The position numbers and the translations under genes were made by a program. Positions 1-11,700 of a DNA stretch of 64,000 nucleotides are shown here, piece after piece; the stretch's first letter is position 1, and every line of letters begins with the position of its first letter. Below the pieces are notes generated by a model that was not told the DNA's origin, did no database searches, and saw only the letters and a program-made list of their open reading frames with translations. Origin of the DNA: Pohlia nutans. Taxonomy: Eukaryota > Streptophyta > Bryopsida > Bryales > Mniaceae. The DNA lies in the NCBI GenBank assembly GCA_022496805.1, contig CM040101.1:4218501-4282500 (forward strand), in the 5' to 3' direction.

Positions 1-128
1 GAAGAAGAGTAACAGCTCTAGGGATACGAACAGAAACACGCTGCTCGAATTCGGTAACCTAAATCTACACACATCGAAACTCTAGCTCCAACAACCAAAT
101 GAAGCATTCATCAAAATTGGATTCATAC

Positions 129-578
129 CTGAATGACAAGAGGGGGAATCTCGGGGTGCTCATCCAGAGAATGGATTCCTACGCTGTTAAGCTTGGCAGC
201 TTCCATACCTGACAACACCACACGGCCTTCCAACCCGCCAATCTCGTCGAGATCCTGCTCCACGACGGCCTCGGTGAAGAAAGCGTCGGAGTCGTCGCAT
301 CGAATTTCCGCCATGCCATTGCGCCCCTTGACCAAGCGGCCTGCAAAAGGGTAGTAGGGCACCAAGGCCTGGGTGAGTGAGTCTTTGAGGCGGGCTACCA
401 CGGTGTGAAAAGCATCTGATTGCGGTGCATACAGCAGCAAAACGGGAGTAAAGATGCAAAGCTCGGCGCAATCGAGAATGGAGAGGGGCAAGTGACGACG
501 CTCCGGGGGTGTGGGAGTTGCTGGCGGTACCAAGATTGTGGCGGAGGAGGTGATCGTCGGGGCTTTGAATGAACCCAT
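129..578 (-). CDS. BAHD-family acyltransferase, first exon (partial)
   Basis: First exon of a BAHD acyltransferase, a cytosolic enzyme family that moves acyl groups from acyl-CoA to alcohols or amines. The N-terminal pattern is typical: a Pro/Thr-rich start, a hydrophobic strand (LLLYAP) and the family motif YYPFAGRL near residue 75. The exon ends CTT GTC ATT CAG followed by GTATGA, a good donor at 128-123, and an intron after a Q residue at this place is common in BAHD genes. The catalytic HxxxD and the DFGWG motif must lie in the next exon, beyond the left edge. I chose the ATG at 576-578 (MGSFK); an in-frame ATG at 648-650 would add 24 residues that are unusual for this family. Substrate cannot be told from this exon. 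Confidence 0.85.
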
Positions 579-808
579 GGTCTCCGCAACAACTGCAAGA
601 GGCGAAGCGAAAGAGACGAAGCAGCCTTCCTTGCAGGAGTTGGAGCTCACTGTCTTGCTTCTTTTGCCGGCCTCAGAGCATCTCCACCACTACACTGCAT
701 AACTCTCTGGCTCTGGCTCTAGAAAACAATGGATGTGCCTGGGTTGGTCAACAATTTCTTATTTATTTGGAATGTGATTCAGTTCAGGGCCCGCAAAACG
801 ATTCAAGT

Positions 809-1398
809 TACACTGAATGGCGTATTTAGTGTCCAAGACATTATTTTTTAAATCGAGACACTATTTCATTTTAGGGAGATATAAAGTCCTCGTAAGAAAA
901 AAATGAATGTAGTGTTTCAATGACATATGGCAATTGTGTACTCCCTCTGTCCCAATATTAAGCACCCATATGAGTTTTTCCTGAGAAATAGGGTGGTGAG
1001 ATCACACTCAGGGACTTGCGACAAAAGTAGTGCAGTATTATTATATTTTATTATTAAAATGACCGCAGTGCAATATTATTGGCTCAGTGCCAGATTTAAC
1101 TCTCAGTTCATGAAACGCAGTGGCATGTGCTTATGAAACGGTTCGTTTATTTTGGAATAGGGACTAAGTGCAAACAGTTGCTTAATATTGGGACAGAGGG
1201 AGTATTAAATATGGCATGCCACCTCATGTCACTCTCATTGCTTGAAAAGAACATGGTACTTTCAATGAAAGTGGGAATGACAAGTGGCAACTCCTAAGTA
1301 TGTAGTGTCAAGGGACACTAATTTCTCTTCACCTTTGAACAAATTGTGGTAAAAAACATCAATTATCTCTGAACACTAAATACGCCATTGAGTGTAGT
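809..1398. mobile_element. TIR element (MITE) about 590 bp, carrying a nested Stowaway-type MITE
   Basis: Terminal inverted repeats: CACTGAATGGCGTATTTAGTG at 811-831 is matched in reverse at 1374-1394 with one mismatch, and weaker pairing extends outward. No coding capacity. A Stowaway-type MITE sits inside. The bases on either side (about 683-806 and 1446-1566) resemble one nearly continuous stretch at 10338-10565, so 10.4 kb looks like a related site without this insertion. Exact ends and target duplication are not certain. Confidence 0.65.
941..1202. mobile_element. Stowaway-type MITE, 262 bp
   Basis: Perfect terminal inverted repeat of about 24 bp starting CTCCCTCTGTCCCAATATTA at 941 and ending with its reverse complement at 1202, flanked by TA on both sides (939-940 and 1203-1204). 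The CTCCCT(C/T)GTCCCA end is the classic plant Stowaway / mariner-like end, mobilised in trans by plant mariner transposases. No coding capacity. Confidence 0.9.
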
Positions 1399-1399
1399 G

Positions 1400-3420
1400 T
1401 ATCTTCTCTTCTTCATGAATGCACAATCCATGTGTGGTGATTTGTGAGTGGCTTATTTACTATTTTCAGAGTTTAATTAAGTGATGTAGGTGGGGAACTA
1501 CATAGTAAGGTCTCAATTTTTGAATGACCTAGCTTCGGAGTGTAATTCACAATTGTTGTTGGAGAAGCTCTCAATTGTTTGGAAGCCAACCCCATTGACA
1601 AGACCAAATGGGCCTCTATAGTATTTTGCAGGTGGTTGACATTTTGGCCCTTGGACTCCAAGTGTAAAGCCCTTGAATTTTTGAACTCAAATGTAAAAAG
1701 CCTTTAGAATTACATTTCTAAAATTTTGATATGTACACTATAAGTACACAATGGCACAAATAGAGGGACTTCCAAATTGTAGCACACATAGAATAGTTTA
1801 TGGGAAAGGTTGTAACACCCAATGCCACCACTTATTGCTAATTATCATGGTTACTATTATTAAATTCATTATTTCTCTCATTGATTCATAAAATTTATTA
1901 AGAGTAAAAAAAATTAAGTGTTCTATATTCATTTCTTCATTAGAGGTAAATATTGATTAAGGACATGTACACTAGGTGAAGTTGGCGCTTTTGGGTCATT
2001 AGCACTTTTAGGTGTCCCACTTTCCTTGCATGTATGAGTGTGATTAGAAAAAAAAATAACTTAATTCGAGATTAGAGATAAGTTTTGTAATAATTACCTT
2101 AAATGAACTTTGTTCATAGTACATTTTAGCAATACAACAATCAAATACATTTATAACATTTTAAAAGTAGTAAGTCCTTAAAAAAAGGTCATATTTTCCA
2201 AAATCAATATAAAATATTTTGAATAGTATTGAAGTGAATTACCTAATGTTCATGTATGAAGAGTTGAAAAATACATCCTATTTACATATGAAGGATCAAA
2301 CTTGATAATGAAGTGGTAAGGTTCCAAAAAATGAAGAATTAAGAATTACTTGTCATTCACATATGAAGGGTCAAACTTGGGAATGGAGTGGCAAGGTTTT
2401 GAAAAACAAAGAATCAAGAGTTTTCTCTTATTGTTACAATATAAGGTTAAAAAATTGAAATGATGACATTTTAAAATATATAAAGTCAAAAGATATAACT
2501 TCCATATACATGCTAAGGATCAAACTTAAGAATGAAGTCACCAAGCTTTTAGATATGGAAATCTAAATGAATTAAAATCTACGTAAAAATAAATAAATAA
2601 ATAAATCACCATCTTTTGTGTAGGAAAACAATTATTCTAAATGGCTTTGCTATAGTAAAACCATTATGTATAATCTCGAGTGTGAATTTTTAAATATGAA
2701 AATCCAAATAGATTAAAACCTATGTGAAAACAAAAAAAAAGGTTAAAAATGAACCACCTTTGTTTTGAGAAGGTATTAAGCAACTATTTTGAGTGCCTTT
2801 GTCATTGTAAAATTTTAGCAGACAAGAGCATGAATTCCAAAGTAATTTCACCATTGTAGAACCATTGAACACGAGAATTGAAGCTCTAGATTATAATTCT
2901 CTAAATTTATTTTACTAACATTTTCAAAGTACAGGTGTTGTAGCCCCTATATATTAAAAGTTATTTATTTATTTATTTGGAGTTTGTGTAGGATAAAATG
3001 CAAAAGAAAATAAAAATAAAATGAAGAAGAAGAATGGGTCTCTCTACATCCCATTTCCATTCAAAAACATAGGAATAATATAGAGCTGCCTTTAATTTAG
3101 TGTTATATATATTAGTTATGGGATTTTTCTTTTCTAAATGTCATTTTTAAATATGTCAAATTTTCATCTTATAAAATAAAATTAACCTTCATAAAAATAA
3201 TCCCAATTATATATTTTGACTTGCCTTTAGAGCAAAGTAGGATTACGGTATGCTACCTCGTTTGTGCTACTACCGGTACATGCTAGTAGTGTACACATAA
3301 GCCACTCATATATGGTCACTATAGAGAGGCACATATAGTCATATGGCAGAAATAGCATGTGGTTTCCTGTAATAAAACCCTTCTAACAATGCAAACCTTT
3401 TGACATACAAAAAAGAATAA
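1400..3420. other. A+T-rich intergenic DNA, no gene seen
   Basis: No open frame with coding character. Part of it (about 2265-2570) is a decayed tandem repeat built on the phrase ATGAAGGRTCAAACTT, spaced about 80-150 bp. Short ATTT and AAATA runs occur near 2590 and 2960. Confidence 0.6.
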
Positions 3421-3483
3421 AAAATGATCATACAAGAAGAGTTGCTACAAAACTCTTCAAATTGTTCATACAAACAAGCCACT

Positions 3484-3711
3484 GGGGGCTTGGCTCAGTG
3501 GCTTGGTCTTTGGCATTCTATAGGAATGACGAAGGTTCGAGTCATCAAGCTGCCTGGTAGCCACCACTATGGTCCACCCAATCATAGTGGGAGGTCTGAT
3601 GACCTCGTTGTATGGGTACCTAGTGGTAGGTTAGGTAGGTTGGGTAGTATTACTATTCCCAACATGCACTTGAATAGTGCAGGCTTGTACTCTCTATCTC
3701 TTCAAACAAAT
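3484..3711 (+). mobile_element. tRNA-derived SINE
   Basis: Internal RNA polymerase III promoter boxes are clear: box A TGGCTCAGTGG at 3491-3501 and box B GGTTCGAGTCA at 3534-3544, 32 bp apart, as in a tRNA head. No tRNA acceptor-stem pairing follows, so it is not a tRNA gene. A tRNA-unrelated body follows to about 3705. CAAACAA occurs on both sides (about 3471 and 3704) and may be part of a target duplication. The DNA right after it (about 3707-3890) matches the reverse complement of about 49657-49850, so the insertion lies beside an older dispersed repeat. Confidence 0.7.
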
Positions 3712-3890
3712 ATTTACCATTATGGTACAAAAACACTATAATTTTTATTTTATTTTATTTTGACTCAAATAAACAAACGGTCACAATTTTTTATATTTTC
3801 TTTGCCACACAATTTTTTTTTACCATGAGGTAACTTTTACAAGGTAAGCCCCTCTAATTTTTTGGTCCCCCTAATACCCCTATTTAGTTA
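3707..3890. repeat. Dispersed repeat, copy 1 (partner inverted at 49.66-49.85 kb)
   Basis: The stretch from ATTTACCATTATGGTAC through TACAAGGTAAGCCCCTCTAA to CCCCTATTTAG matches the reverse complement of about 49657-49850 with moderate divergence. No coding capacity seen. Confidence 0.6.
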
Positions 3891-4513
3891 AGTTAATTGG
3901 AACATACACTCTCAGCTCCAACGTAGTCTAAGTGCTTTTTTCCTCAGCCTTTGAGACTATCAACAAGATTTTTGTGTGTATATATATATATATAAAACCT
4001 AAAAAAATCTTGCCTTTCTGCAAAACAACACTCTAGGGTTAACCCCTAAAGGAACATAACTATGTTTATCTCTAAACAATCCAAAAGAACCTAAAAGTAC
4101 CCCTTCTGAAACAAAAAGCAAATAGTTTTCTATCCAAAACCTTATTGACCAATCCAACTGTAAGATATTTCAGCCAACTTGAATTTATTAACATTCACAA
4201 ATTTTCAACCATTCAAGGTTCCTCAATAGTAAGATTATAAATTACAAGGTTGGATGCATTTTTTTTTTGGGGCTCCTGGCCCAAATTTGAAACTTTCAAT
4301 AAAGGCCCAAAATGTAAAATTCAGTCTTAGATTTGGTAAAATGATTTGGTAGTCTTGTGTATGGAGGTGTTAGCTCATTATGTGCAAAAATTCAAATGCA
4401 CAACTCATTGTATGAAAAATTTCAAAAGTTGCCCCCACTTAGGTTTTGCACCTTGGCATGATTGTATCTTTTGACCTATGTACGCAAATTACCATCCTAT
4501 CTATTATACAATG

Positions 4514-4576
4514 CAGGACGGTTTGTCTCACTCGACCGTTCCGCGCTGGAATCCGGCGAGGAGACAAACCGTCCTG
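4514..4576. other. Strong hairpin in a short G+C-rich island
   Basis: A perfect 16-bp inverted repeat, CAGGACGGTTTGTCTC at 4514-4529 and its complement at 4561-4576, with a 31-base spacer; CTCG/CGAG inside can extend the stem. It begins a G+C-richer stretch (4510-4690) in A+T-rich DNA that looks like a leader or first exon, but no coding exon follows. Confidence 0.5.
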
Positions 4577-6355
4577 TCGTCATCGTCCTTCTTTCTGTCG
4601 AGCATCATGGGGAGGATTCGCCGTTTGTAGGCTGGGACTTTGGCCGGCAGCTTTGTAATTGCAAGCCCTAGGGTCGCTTCTTATGTACCTCGACCCAGTG
4701 GGTGTGAAATTATTCTCTGGAGTAATGTTCGCAACATTTGAGTAAGGCATTTAGCCGTTTTCTTCATTTTGCGATTTTGGACATCTGGATTAGTTTGAGT
4801 TTCGTTTTTAGGGTTTCGTCAATGAGGCGTTTGTTTCTTTATGTCGTTGCTACGTTTTGTGGTCAGCGCACTGGTATATACGGCAGATGTCTGTGCAATG
4901 GAAGGTAATTTACTGGGTGCAGTGCGCCCAGAGGTACACCTTTTGCCGTGTTCCCCGATTGTGGGATTTTACCGATATTAACGGCAATTAACGGTGGTGA
5001 GTATCCTTTGCAAGAATACATCACCTGTGTAAATTGACCAGTTACACATTCAATTGTGTGGTTTCTGTTGTGTTTATTTGGAATCCTGGAATTTTTTATT
5101 CAAACCTAATATTATCTCTAAAAGTTGGAGCAACACCAATTGTAGTGTAGCCCGTTCCTGTGACCTTGGAATAGTCCTATTTGTTTGAACTGGGCTTTTT
5201 CTGGATATCATATTGGGATTATAATGCTGGAATTTTTTGAGTCATTAATCTTTATAGTCATTGTTTAGCCTGCTCGACGTTGGGACAGATCCATTAGGTT
5301 TTTCTTGTGTTTGTTTCTGAATTTGCAAGGAATCGTTGATGAGGCTGCGTTAGTCAGATCTCTATTCCCTTTTCCTGTTGGAAAGCGGTGAAATTAACTT
5401 TTCGAGGTATGATAGCCTATAGAGCTTTCTTGGTTCTTAGAGTATGTGACATTATGTTGTGATTTTGGATTAGTCAATATTAATCAGTAGAAACCAATTT
5501 TATCGGTAGTGAGTTTTCGTATACCGGTAGCTTGCTTTTGAAGTGGAGTTTTCTTAATGGCTGGCCAATGCAATGTGAGGTCATGATATTATTGATGTCG
5601 AACGTTCTTTGAGTTCTAGCTTACAAAATCTGAAAGGTCTGTCTTTTTGATACACATGTTGATTCGTTTACTACATTTGCTGATTGTCATCAGATTTTAT
5701 GTAAGGTGGAAGTTGTGTATTACATTTATGTTTTCCTGTGCAGAAAATGATCTATTTTCATGTCCAGGAAGTAACTGAATTTTTGTGATGCCTGAATAGT
5801 GTACTTCCTACATGCCTTGGGCAAGTGGGAGAGTTAGGGATGTTCAAAATCATTTGTTTCAAAACAAAAAAAGGATAGCTTAATGAACACTTCGAATTTT
5901 TTTTGTTATATTTGATTTTATCTATTTGCTGTGGGACAATTATGTACCAGTTGCGAATTGAAATGTAGGGGTTCTGTCATTGCCTTTCAAGGAGATAAGG
6001 GCCATGTTCTTTAAGGAGATAATTGCTTTGAAAGTAGATCCACTCATAGTCATCACAGCTGGAACTCGAGGAACCACACACACTCCCTCAATGAAACAAC
6101 TTGAAACAAAATTCAATCTCTGTGAAACCTCTATAAAACATACATTCAAAGCAATAAACACTATTGCCATACAATACGCAGGATCAATCCTCCTACATAA
6201 AAGACGTATAGAAAATAACCAATCAATATCAACAGAATAGAAGAATACAAATATAATAATAATAATAATAATAAAAACAAACCTATACTAAGAACAGAGT
6301 CCCCATTCATCAGTACATGGTTACTTTTGCTCTGTTACTTGTTACTAAAGTGTCC

Positions 6356-6483
6356 ATTCCCGGGAGGGGAGAGTAGTTTTGTCCCAATGATCCTTTGTCC
6401 GGTGGACACTGGGTCATTGACATTACAAACAGACACTTTATTCACGCCGGCCTCGAAAGAGGACCGGAGTTTCTATCTATCTG
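6356..6483 (+). repeat. Dispersed repeat ending in TCTATCTATCT, copy 1
   Basis: About 128 bp from CGGGAGGGGAGAGTAGT to GGAGTTTCTATCTATCT. The same sequence is inverted at about 52325-52458 (near full length, roughly 85-90 percent identical by eye), and its last 65 bp recur at 49590-49656. The constant 3' end suggests a retroposed family such as a SINE. No box A or box B is obvious in this part. Confidence 0.65.
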
Positions 6484-6617
6484 TACTTGTGGGGTGCTAT
6501 AAGCTACTTTTGATCTTTCTGTAACTCGAGTCAAATTTTTTGTCATGTTTTTTTATGTGATTCAACTTTGATTTGCAACAAGGAGCTTGGTGGGGTTTTT
6601 GGAAGAAGGCATTTGTA

Positions 6618-6662
6618 GCTTTAAGTCTCGCTTTAAGTCTCGCTTTAAGTCTCGCTTTAAGT
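6618..6662. repeat. 12-bp tandem repeat
   Basis: GCTTTAAGTCTC occurs three times in tandem with a partial fourth copy (GCTTTAAGT). Confidence 0.85.
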
Positions 6663-8792
6663 GGAGAAAGAATCTATTTCTAACGTGTTTTTGCTCATTT
6701 AGTTTTTAAAGAAATAAAATGAATTTATGACAGTTGCTTGGTATGACAATGCAATATTGGTATTGAGTTTGCAATACCGTGTGTGTTTAGATCAGTTTGA
6801 CTTTGTTTAAATTTTTGGATTGCAGGTTGTAGCCAAATGGTAATCTAGACTACATTTGTAGCTGATAGTCAACAATTTTGTGCAGTCAATATATGAATAA
6901 TGAGTTTGATTCATTGACTTCGGTGAAGTTTGTATTTGTGGTTGAGAGAAAATCTGAGATTGAATTGCAACATTTAAGCAATGCATTATAATGCATTATA
7001 GTGGTAAACAATAAGGCGATGTGTCTAAGAATTGGTGTAGATTTGGATAATTATACAAATTAGTTACAGTTAAAAGTGCTCTAAATGATCTTGTTTTTGA
7101 AGATTCTAACCTAATTTCAAAGGAGTTGTTTTGTGACAAATTTGGCCAAAAATACATCAAGAATTTCAAGGGTAATGCTTATTATGTTCATTATACTAAC
7201 ATCAACGTGTTCAACGGCACGGGTCCCACTAGTTATCGTTACAAAGAGTAGAATGACCACAAAAAAATTGAAAAATTCAAGATCAAAACTCAATCCACAC
7301 TATACTGACCAAATTTGAAAAATCAACCTCCGGGCAATGGTCTGATATGGGTACCCCGAAAAGCCCTTTGAACTCTAAAATCAGCCTCTAAGGCAACTTT
7401 GAATAAGTCCCTCTTTAAAACAAAATAAAAATGAATCAACCGGATGTGGTTTTGATTTCCTACACTCATGCAGTACACAAAAAAAAAATCATGTAAAGAT
7501 TGAAGAGGTTTAAAGATTTTAAAAGAAAATTTTGGTACAAAAATCAGAATCTGTCCCAGTTGCTTAAAGAAATCCAAAACATTTGTTTAAAATATCCAAT
7601 GAAGTCATTTTGGTACCAATTTTTGATATGAAGTACATTTAGATATGTGTTATTTGAAATGATTAATTTGAACGATTAAAAGTATTATTTATTTTGTACT
7701 ACAATGCTTGCAAATGCTAATTTTTGGAAATTTTTCGAGCAAAGCATAAATACATGAAAATTAATATATTCAATTGAAAATTTGGATTTGAATTAAAGTA
7801 TTTCATGTCATCTAAGTGTGGATATATATTTTTTTATAATTTTAGTCGATTGAAATGGACAAATTCGTCAAAACAACTCTTGCCTGCATATGACATAACA
7901 TTCAGTATCCTTCACTGGCTCTGCCTTGCCCTTGAGGAGAATGTGCAGAATATCTAACATTATCATCTATGCAAAATCAATAGCTAGCTTGTTTTACAAG
8001 AAGGCGGACGTAATGACAACCGGGAGGGGAAGGTCAACAAGATCTCAAAACTCTAAACACATAATAAAAAAGAAGAAGATATTGTAGTGACTTAATGCCG
8101 ACACTAGAGCAGCATGTCGGCCAACTGCCAGGTTTTCTTCTTAAAAGTTGTATTTTTTTTTTTTTTTCTGAAAAGTTGAGTGGCACTACATGCGCCAGGC
8201 TATGTGCCGGCAGGCGCTAGCAGTTTTTTTTTTTTTTTTTTTTTTTTGTTTGTTTGTTTTTGTTTTTTCCTTTGTTTGTTTGATTGTTTTGTTTTTTATT
8301 CTCTTTTTCTTTTTTCATTTTTTCACTCCACTCCAGCAACCTCCAGCGACCGGCTCTGTCCATCCCTTTTCTGAATGAACTTTCTATACCGTTGGATGGA
8401 TGTAAAGGCAGTGCGCGTGAAGGCTACTGAATGTTATGAACTACGATACATGGGCAACCTATTTTTAATCCGCACATCAACATCATGCATGGCCTGAACG
8501 AAAGGCCTTTGCTTATCCCTTGCAACAACAAGAAAGAAGATCAATCCGAAGAAGAACGAAGACGAAGATCAATCAGAAGAAAAAAATCAAGGTCAAAAAG
8601 ACTGAGAGGAGATCAATCAGAAAAAAGGCGTAAAACCCACTCATACTTTTGCTCAGAGTACAGAAGGTACAAATCGTGACTCGGAGGAGGAAGCAAGAGA
8701 ACCGGAGAAGCAAGAGATCTTGTTGTTATCGTCGTTGTCGTAGCAGATTGTTGTTGTTCGGGTGTGGGTGCTTTCTTTTGGTGGAGATCGAG

Positions 8793-11700
8793 ATGGGGCC
8801 GCAGGCGGTGATGGCGATGGAGATGGACAAGGAGGCGTTCACGTCCCTGCTGGGGAAGTTGATCGGCGAGGCGGAGCACTTGCAGAACAACCCGCCGGAG
8901 CTCGTCCCGGAGGAAGACCGCGCCGTGCGCCATGTGCTGGAGGTTCTGTCGCCGCACAGCGTGGAGCACGGCGGCCCTCTCAAGGTGAACCACGTCAGCT
9001 ACGTCAAGGGAAGGGGAAACTTGATTGTGGAGTACCCGGGCTCGGAGCCTGGCAAGGTGGTTTCCTTCGTGGGCATGCACATGGACGTCGTCACCGCGGA
9101 TCCCAAAGCCTGGGTAAGCCAAGCCAACTCCCCCCCGCACACACACAATCATGCATAAATTCCTCTCTTGCAATCGAAAGAGGATACTACATAATCATGT
9201 TGTGTACGTTTCATTTCTGGAGGAGAATTTTCTCAGTAGGTGTTATGATAATTCACTCTTGATTTGATTTGAGAACAATCAGGGTTGTTCAAATGAAACT
9301 CGATGTTTACAATTCCTCTCTTGCAATCGAAAGAAGATATTTCATAATCATGTTGTGTAAGTTTCATTTCTGGAGGAGATTTTACTGGAGCCGAGTTGAT
9401 TTGAAAACAATTAGGGTTGTCCAATTGAAACTCGGTGTTTACATATACAAATTCCTCTCTTGCCATCGAAAGAGGATACTACATAATTATGTTGTGTAAG
9501 TTTCATTTCTTGAGGAGATTCAGTAGGTGTTATGGTAATTCACTCCTTTTCAAGTATCTTGATTAGATTTGAGATCAATTAGGGTTTACTCGATGTTTAC
9601 AATTTTCTGTGCATTGATTTATTATCTTTTTTTTTTTTTTGGTTTTTTTTTTTCAGGAGTTCGATCCGTTTTCAATGAGCATCGACGGTGACAAGCTGCG
9701 GGGACGAGGCACAACCGATTGTCTGGGGCATGTGGCGTTGGTCACCGAGCTGTTTCGCAATCTTGCAGAAACAAGAGCTCCCTTGAAATCCACAGTGGTG
9801 GCCGTGTTCATTGCCAATGAGGAAAGCTCTGCAGTTGCAGGTGTTGGCGTGGACTCCCTTGTCAAGGATGGCCTTCTCGAAAACCTAAAACCAGGGCCAT
9901 TGTGAGTACTTTTTTCTTTCCATGCATTAATAACAATCAATCTCTGGACTTACATCAGGAATTTAGGACCCAGGAATTTAGGACCTCACTGATTTTTAAC
10001 GATTTCCGTGCGACATCTGATATTTTATGGGTTCGTACATTTTTCGCACGGATTTCCCGCTAATTCGACACTGAATTTGCACAGCTTCTACATTCACTCT
10101 TTTCGTTATCTTACACAGTGCAGAATCCGTGCGGAATTAGGGCGAAATCCGTGCAAAATCCGTGCGAAAAGTGTACGAACACATGAAATATTGGATGTCG
10201 CACGGAAATTGTTTAAAATCCGTGGGGTCCTAAATTCCTGATGTACTTCTAGAGCCTATGGAATTTATACAAAGGAAGTATGGGCAACTCCAATACAAAT
10301 TCCTGAGTCCTGTCAAATAAAACAGGTCCCTATCCTGTCTCCACCAGCACTCTGCATAGCTCTCTGGCTCTGGAAAACAATGGATGTGCATGGATTGGTC
10401 AACAATTTCTTTGGAGTGTGACACTGAATACTGTAACCCAGTTCAGGGCCCTCAGAACGACTTATGAGTGGCTTACTTACTATTTCAGACTCTGATTGAG
10501 TGATGTTGGTGGGGAACTACATAGTATGTCCTGTAATTGTTGGATGACCTTCAGAATTGCTGGTGGAGATGCTTTTATGGAGGAGGCGGTGTTATTTAAT
10601 GAATTGACATATTGGTTACAGGTTTTGGGTTGACACTGCGGACAAGCAGCCTTGTATTGGGACTGGTGGGATGTTGAGCTGGAAGCTGCACGCTTTCGGC
10701 AAGCTCTTTCATAGCGGTCTACCTCACAAGGTGACCTGTTACACTAGAAAATAACAGGGATTGGCCAATATAACCAATATGGCGTTTTACGCATTTTTCC
10801 TGTTCATGCATTCTCCATTGTCATTGTATACAGAAGGTGATGGAAGACATTTGACCTCGTATGCAGACTGTAAACCCGTTGGAGTTGGCCATGGAGGCCT
10901 TGAAGGAGATTCAGAATCGGTTCTATACTGCGTTTCCAGCTCATCCTATGGAGGAACGATATGGCTTTGCAACACCATCTACAATGAAACCAACTCAATG
11001 GACATGTATGTGCAATCTAAGTTTTTTATCTGGCAAAAAAAATATAAAAAATAAAAATAAATAAATAAATAATAATAAATAAATAAAATAATAAATACAA
11101 AATATATATGTATATGCCTTGTATAATTAGATTTTTCTGATAGACGAGCACCCTTTGTTGCATCTCTGGGCTGGATTATTCTTTGATAGTTTAACGGAAT
11201 TTTTTCTTCTTGAGCTGATCCTATTGAATGGTCATCAGATCCTGGAGGTGGCGTGAACCAGATCCCTGGAGAATGCACCATTTGCGGTGACTGCAGGTGC
11301 CTGAATCAACTTGATCAACTTGCGTTTCAGGACTCATTCTAGCACGTGCATCCAATTCCAGGAGTCATTTATGTATCAATTTTTTTGATTTCTAGCTACC
11401 TACATCAAGTCAGTTTTATACTTGCCTTATAGAAGAACTCTTTAGTACAAAATACCAGGGTTTTTAAACAGATCGATGGCTAACTGATGTGGGTGATCAT
11501 GGGGGTTCCTCTTTGCAGAATTACACCTTTTTACAAGTGAGTCACTTACTCAGTAGCTCCTTTGTCTATTTGGTTGAGTTCTACTCTTGCATTGTAGTTG
11601 TGAGAGAGCACAGTGAAAATTGTTGACATACATGCTCTTTTGGCTCCCTATTTTAAATTGAGTTCATTCCAAGTAGGTAAAGGAAATAGGAAAGTGTGAG

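Larger units (their letters stand above)
4680..8500. other. Intergenic DNA, no gene supported
   Basis: Intron-like, T-rich sequence without a convincing exon. It holds a dispersed repeat (6356-6483), a 12-bp tandem repeat (6618-6662), long T runs near 8145-8170 and 8224-8247 with a TTTG-rich tail to about 8300, and purine-rich DNA at 8530-8630 ahead of the deacetylase gene. Small open frames here lack coding character. Confidence 0.5.

Noticed and set aside
3486..3560. A tRNA gene
   Set aside because: Boxes A and B are present, but there is no acceptor-stem pairing or proper anticodon arm; it is a SINE head.
8180..8378. A Phe-rich membrane protein
   Set aside because: It comes from poly-T and TTTG simple repeats.
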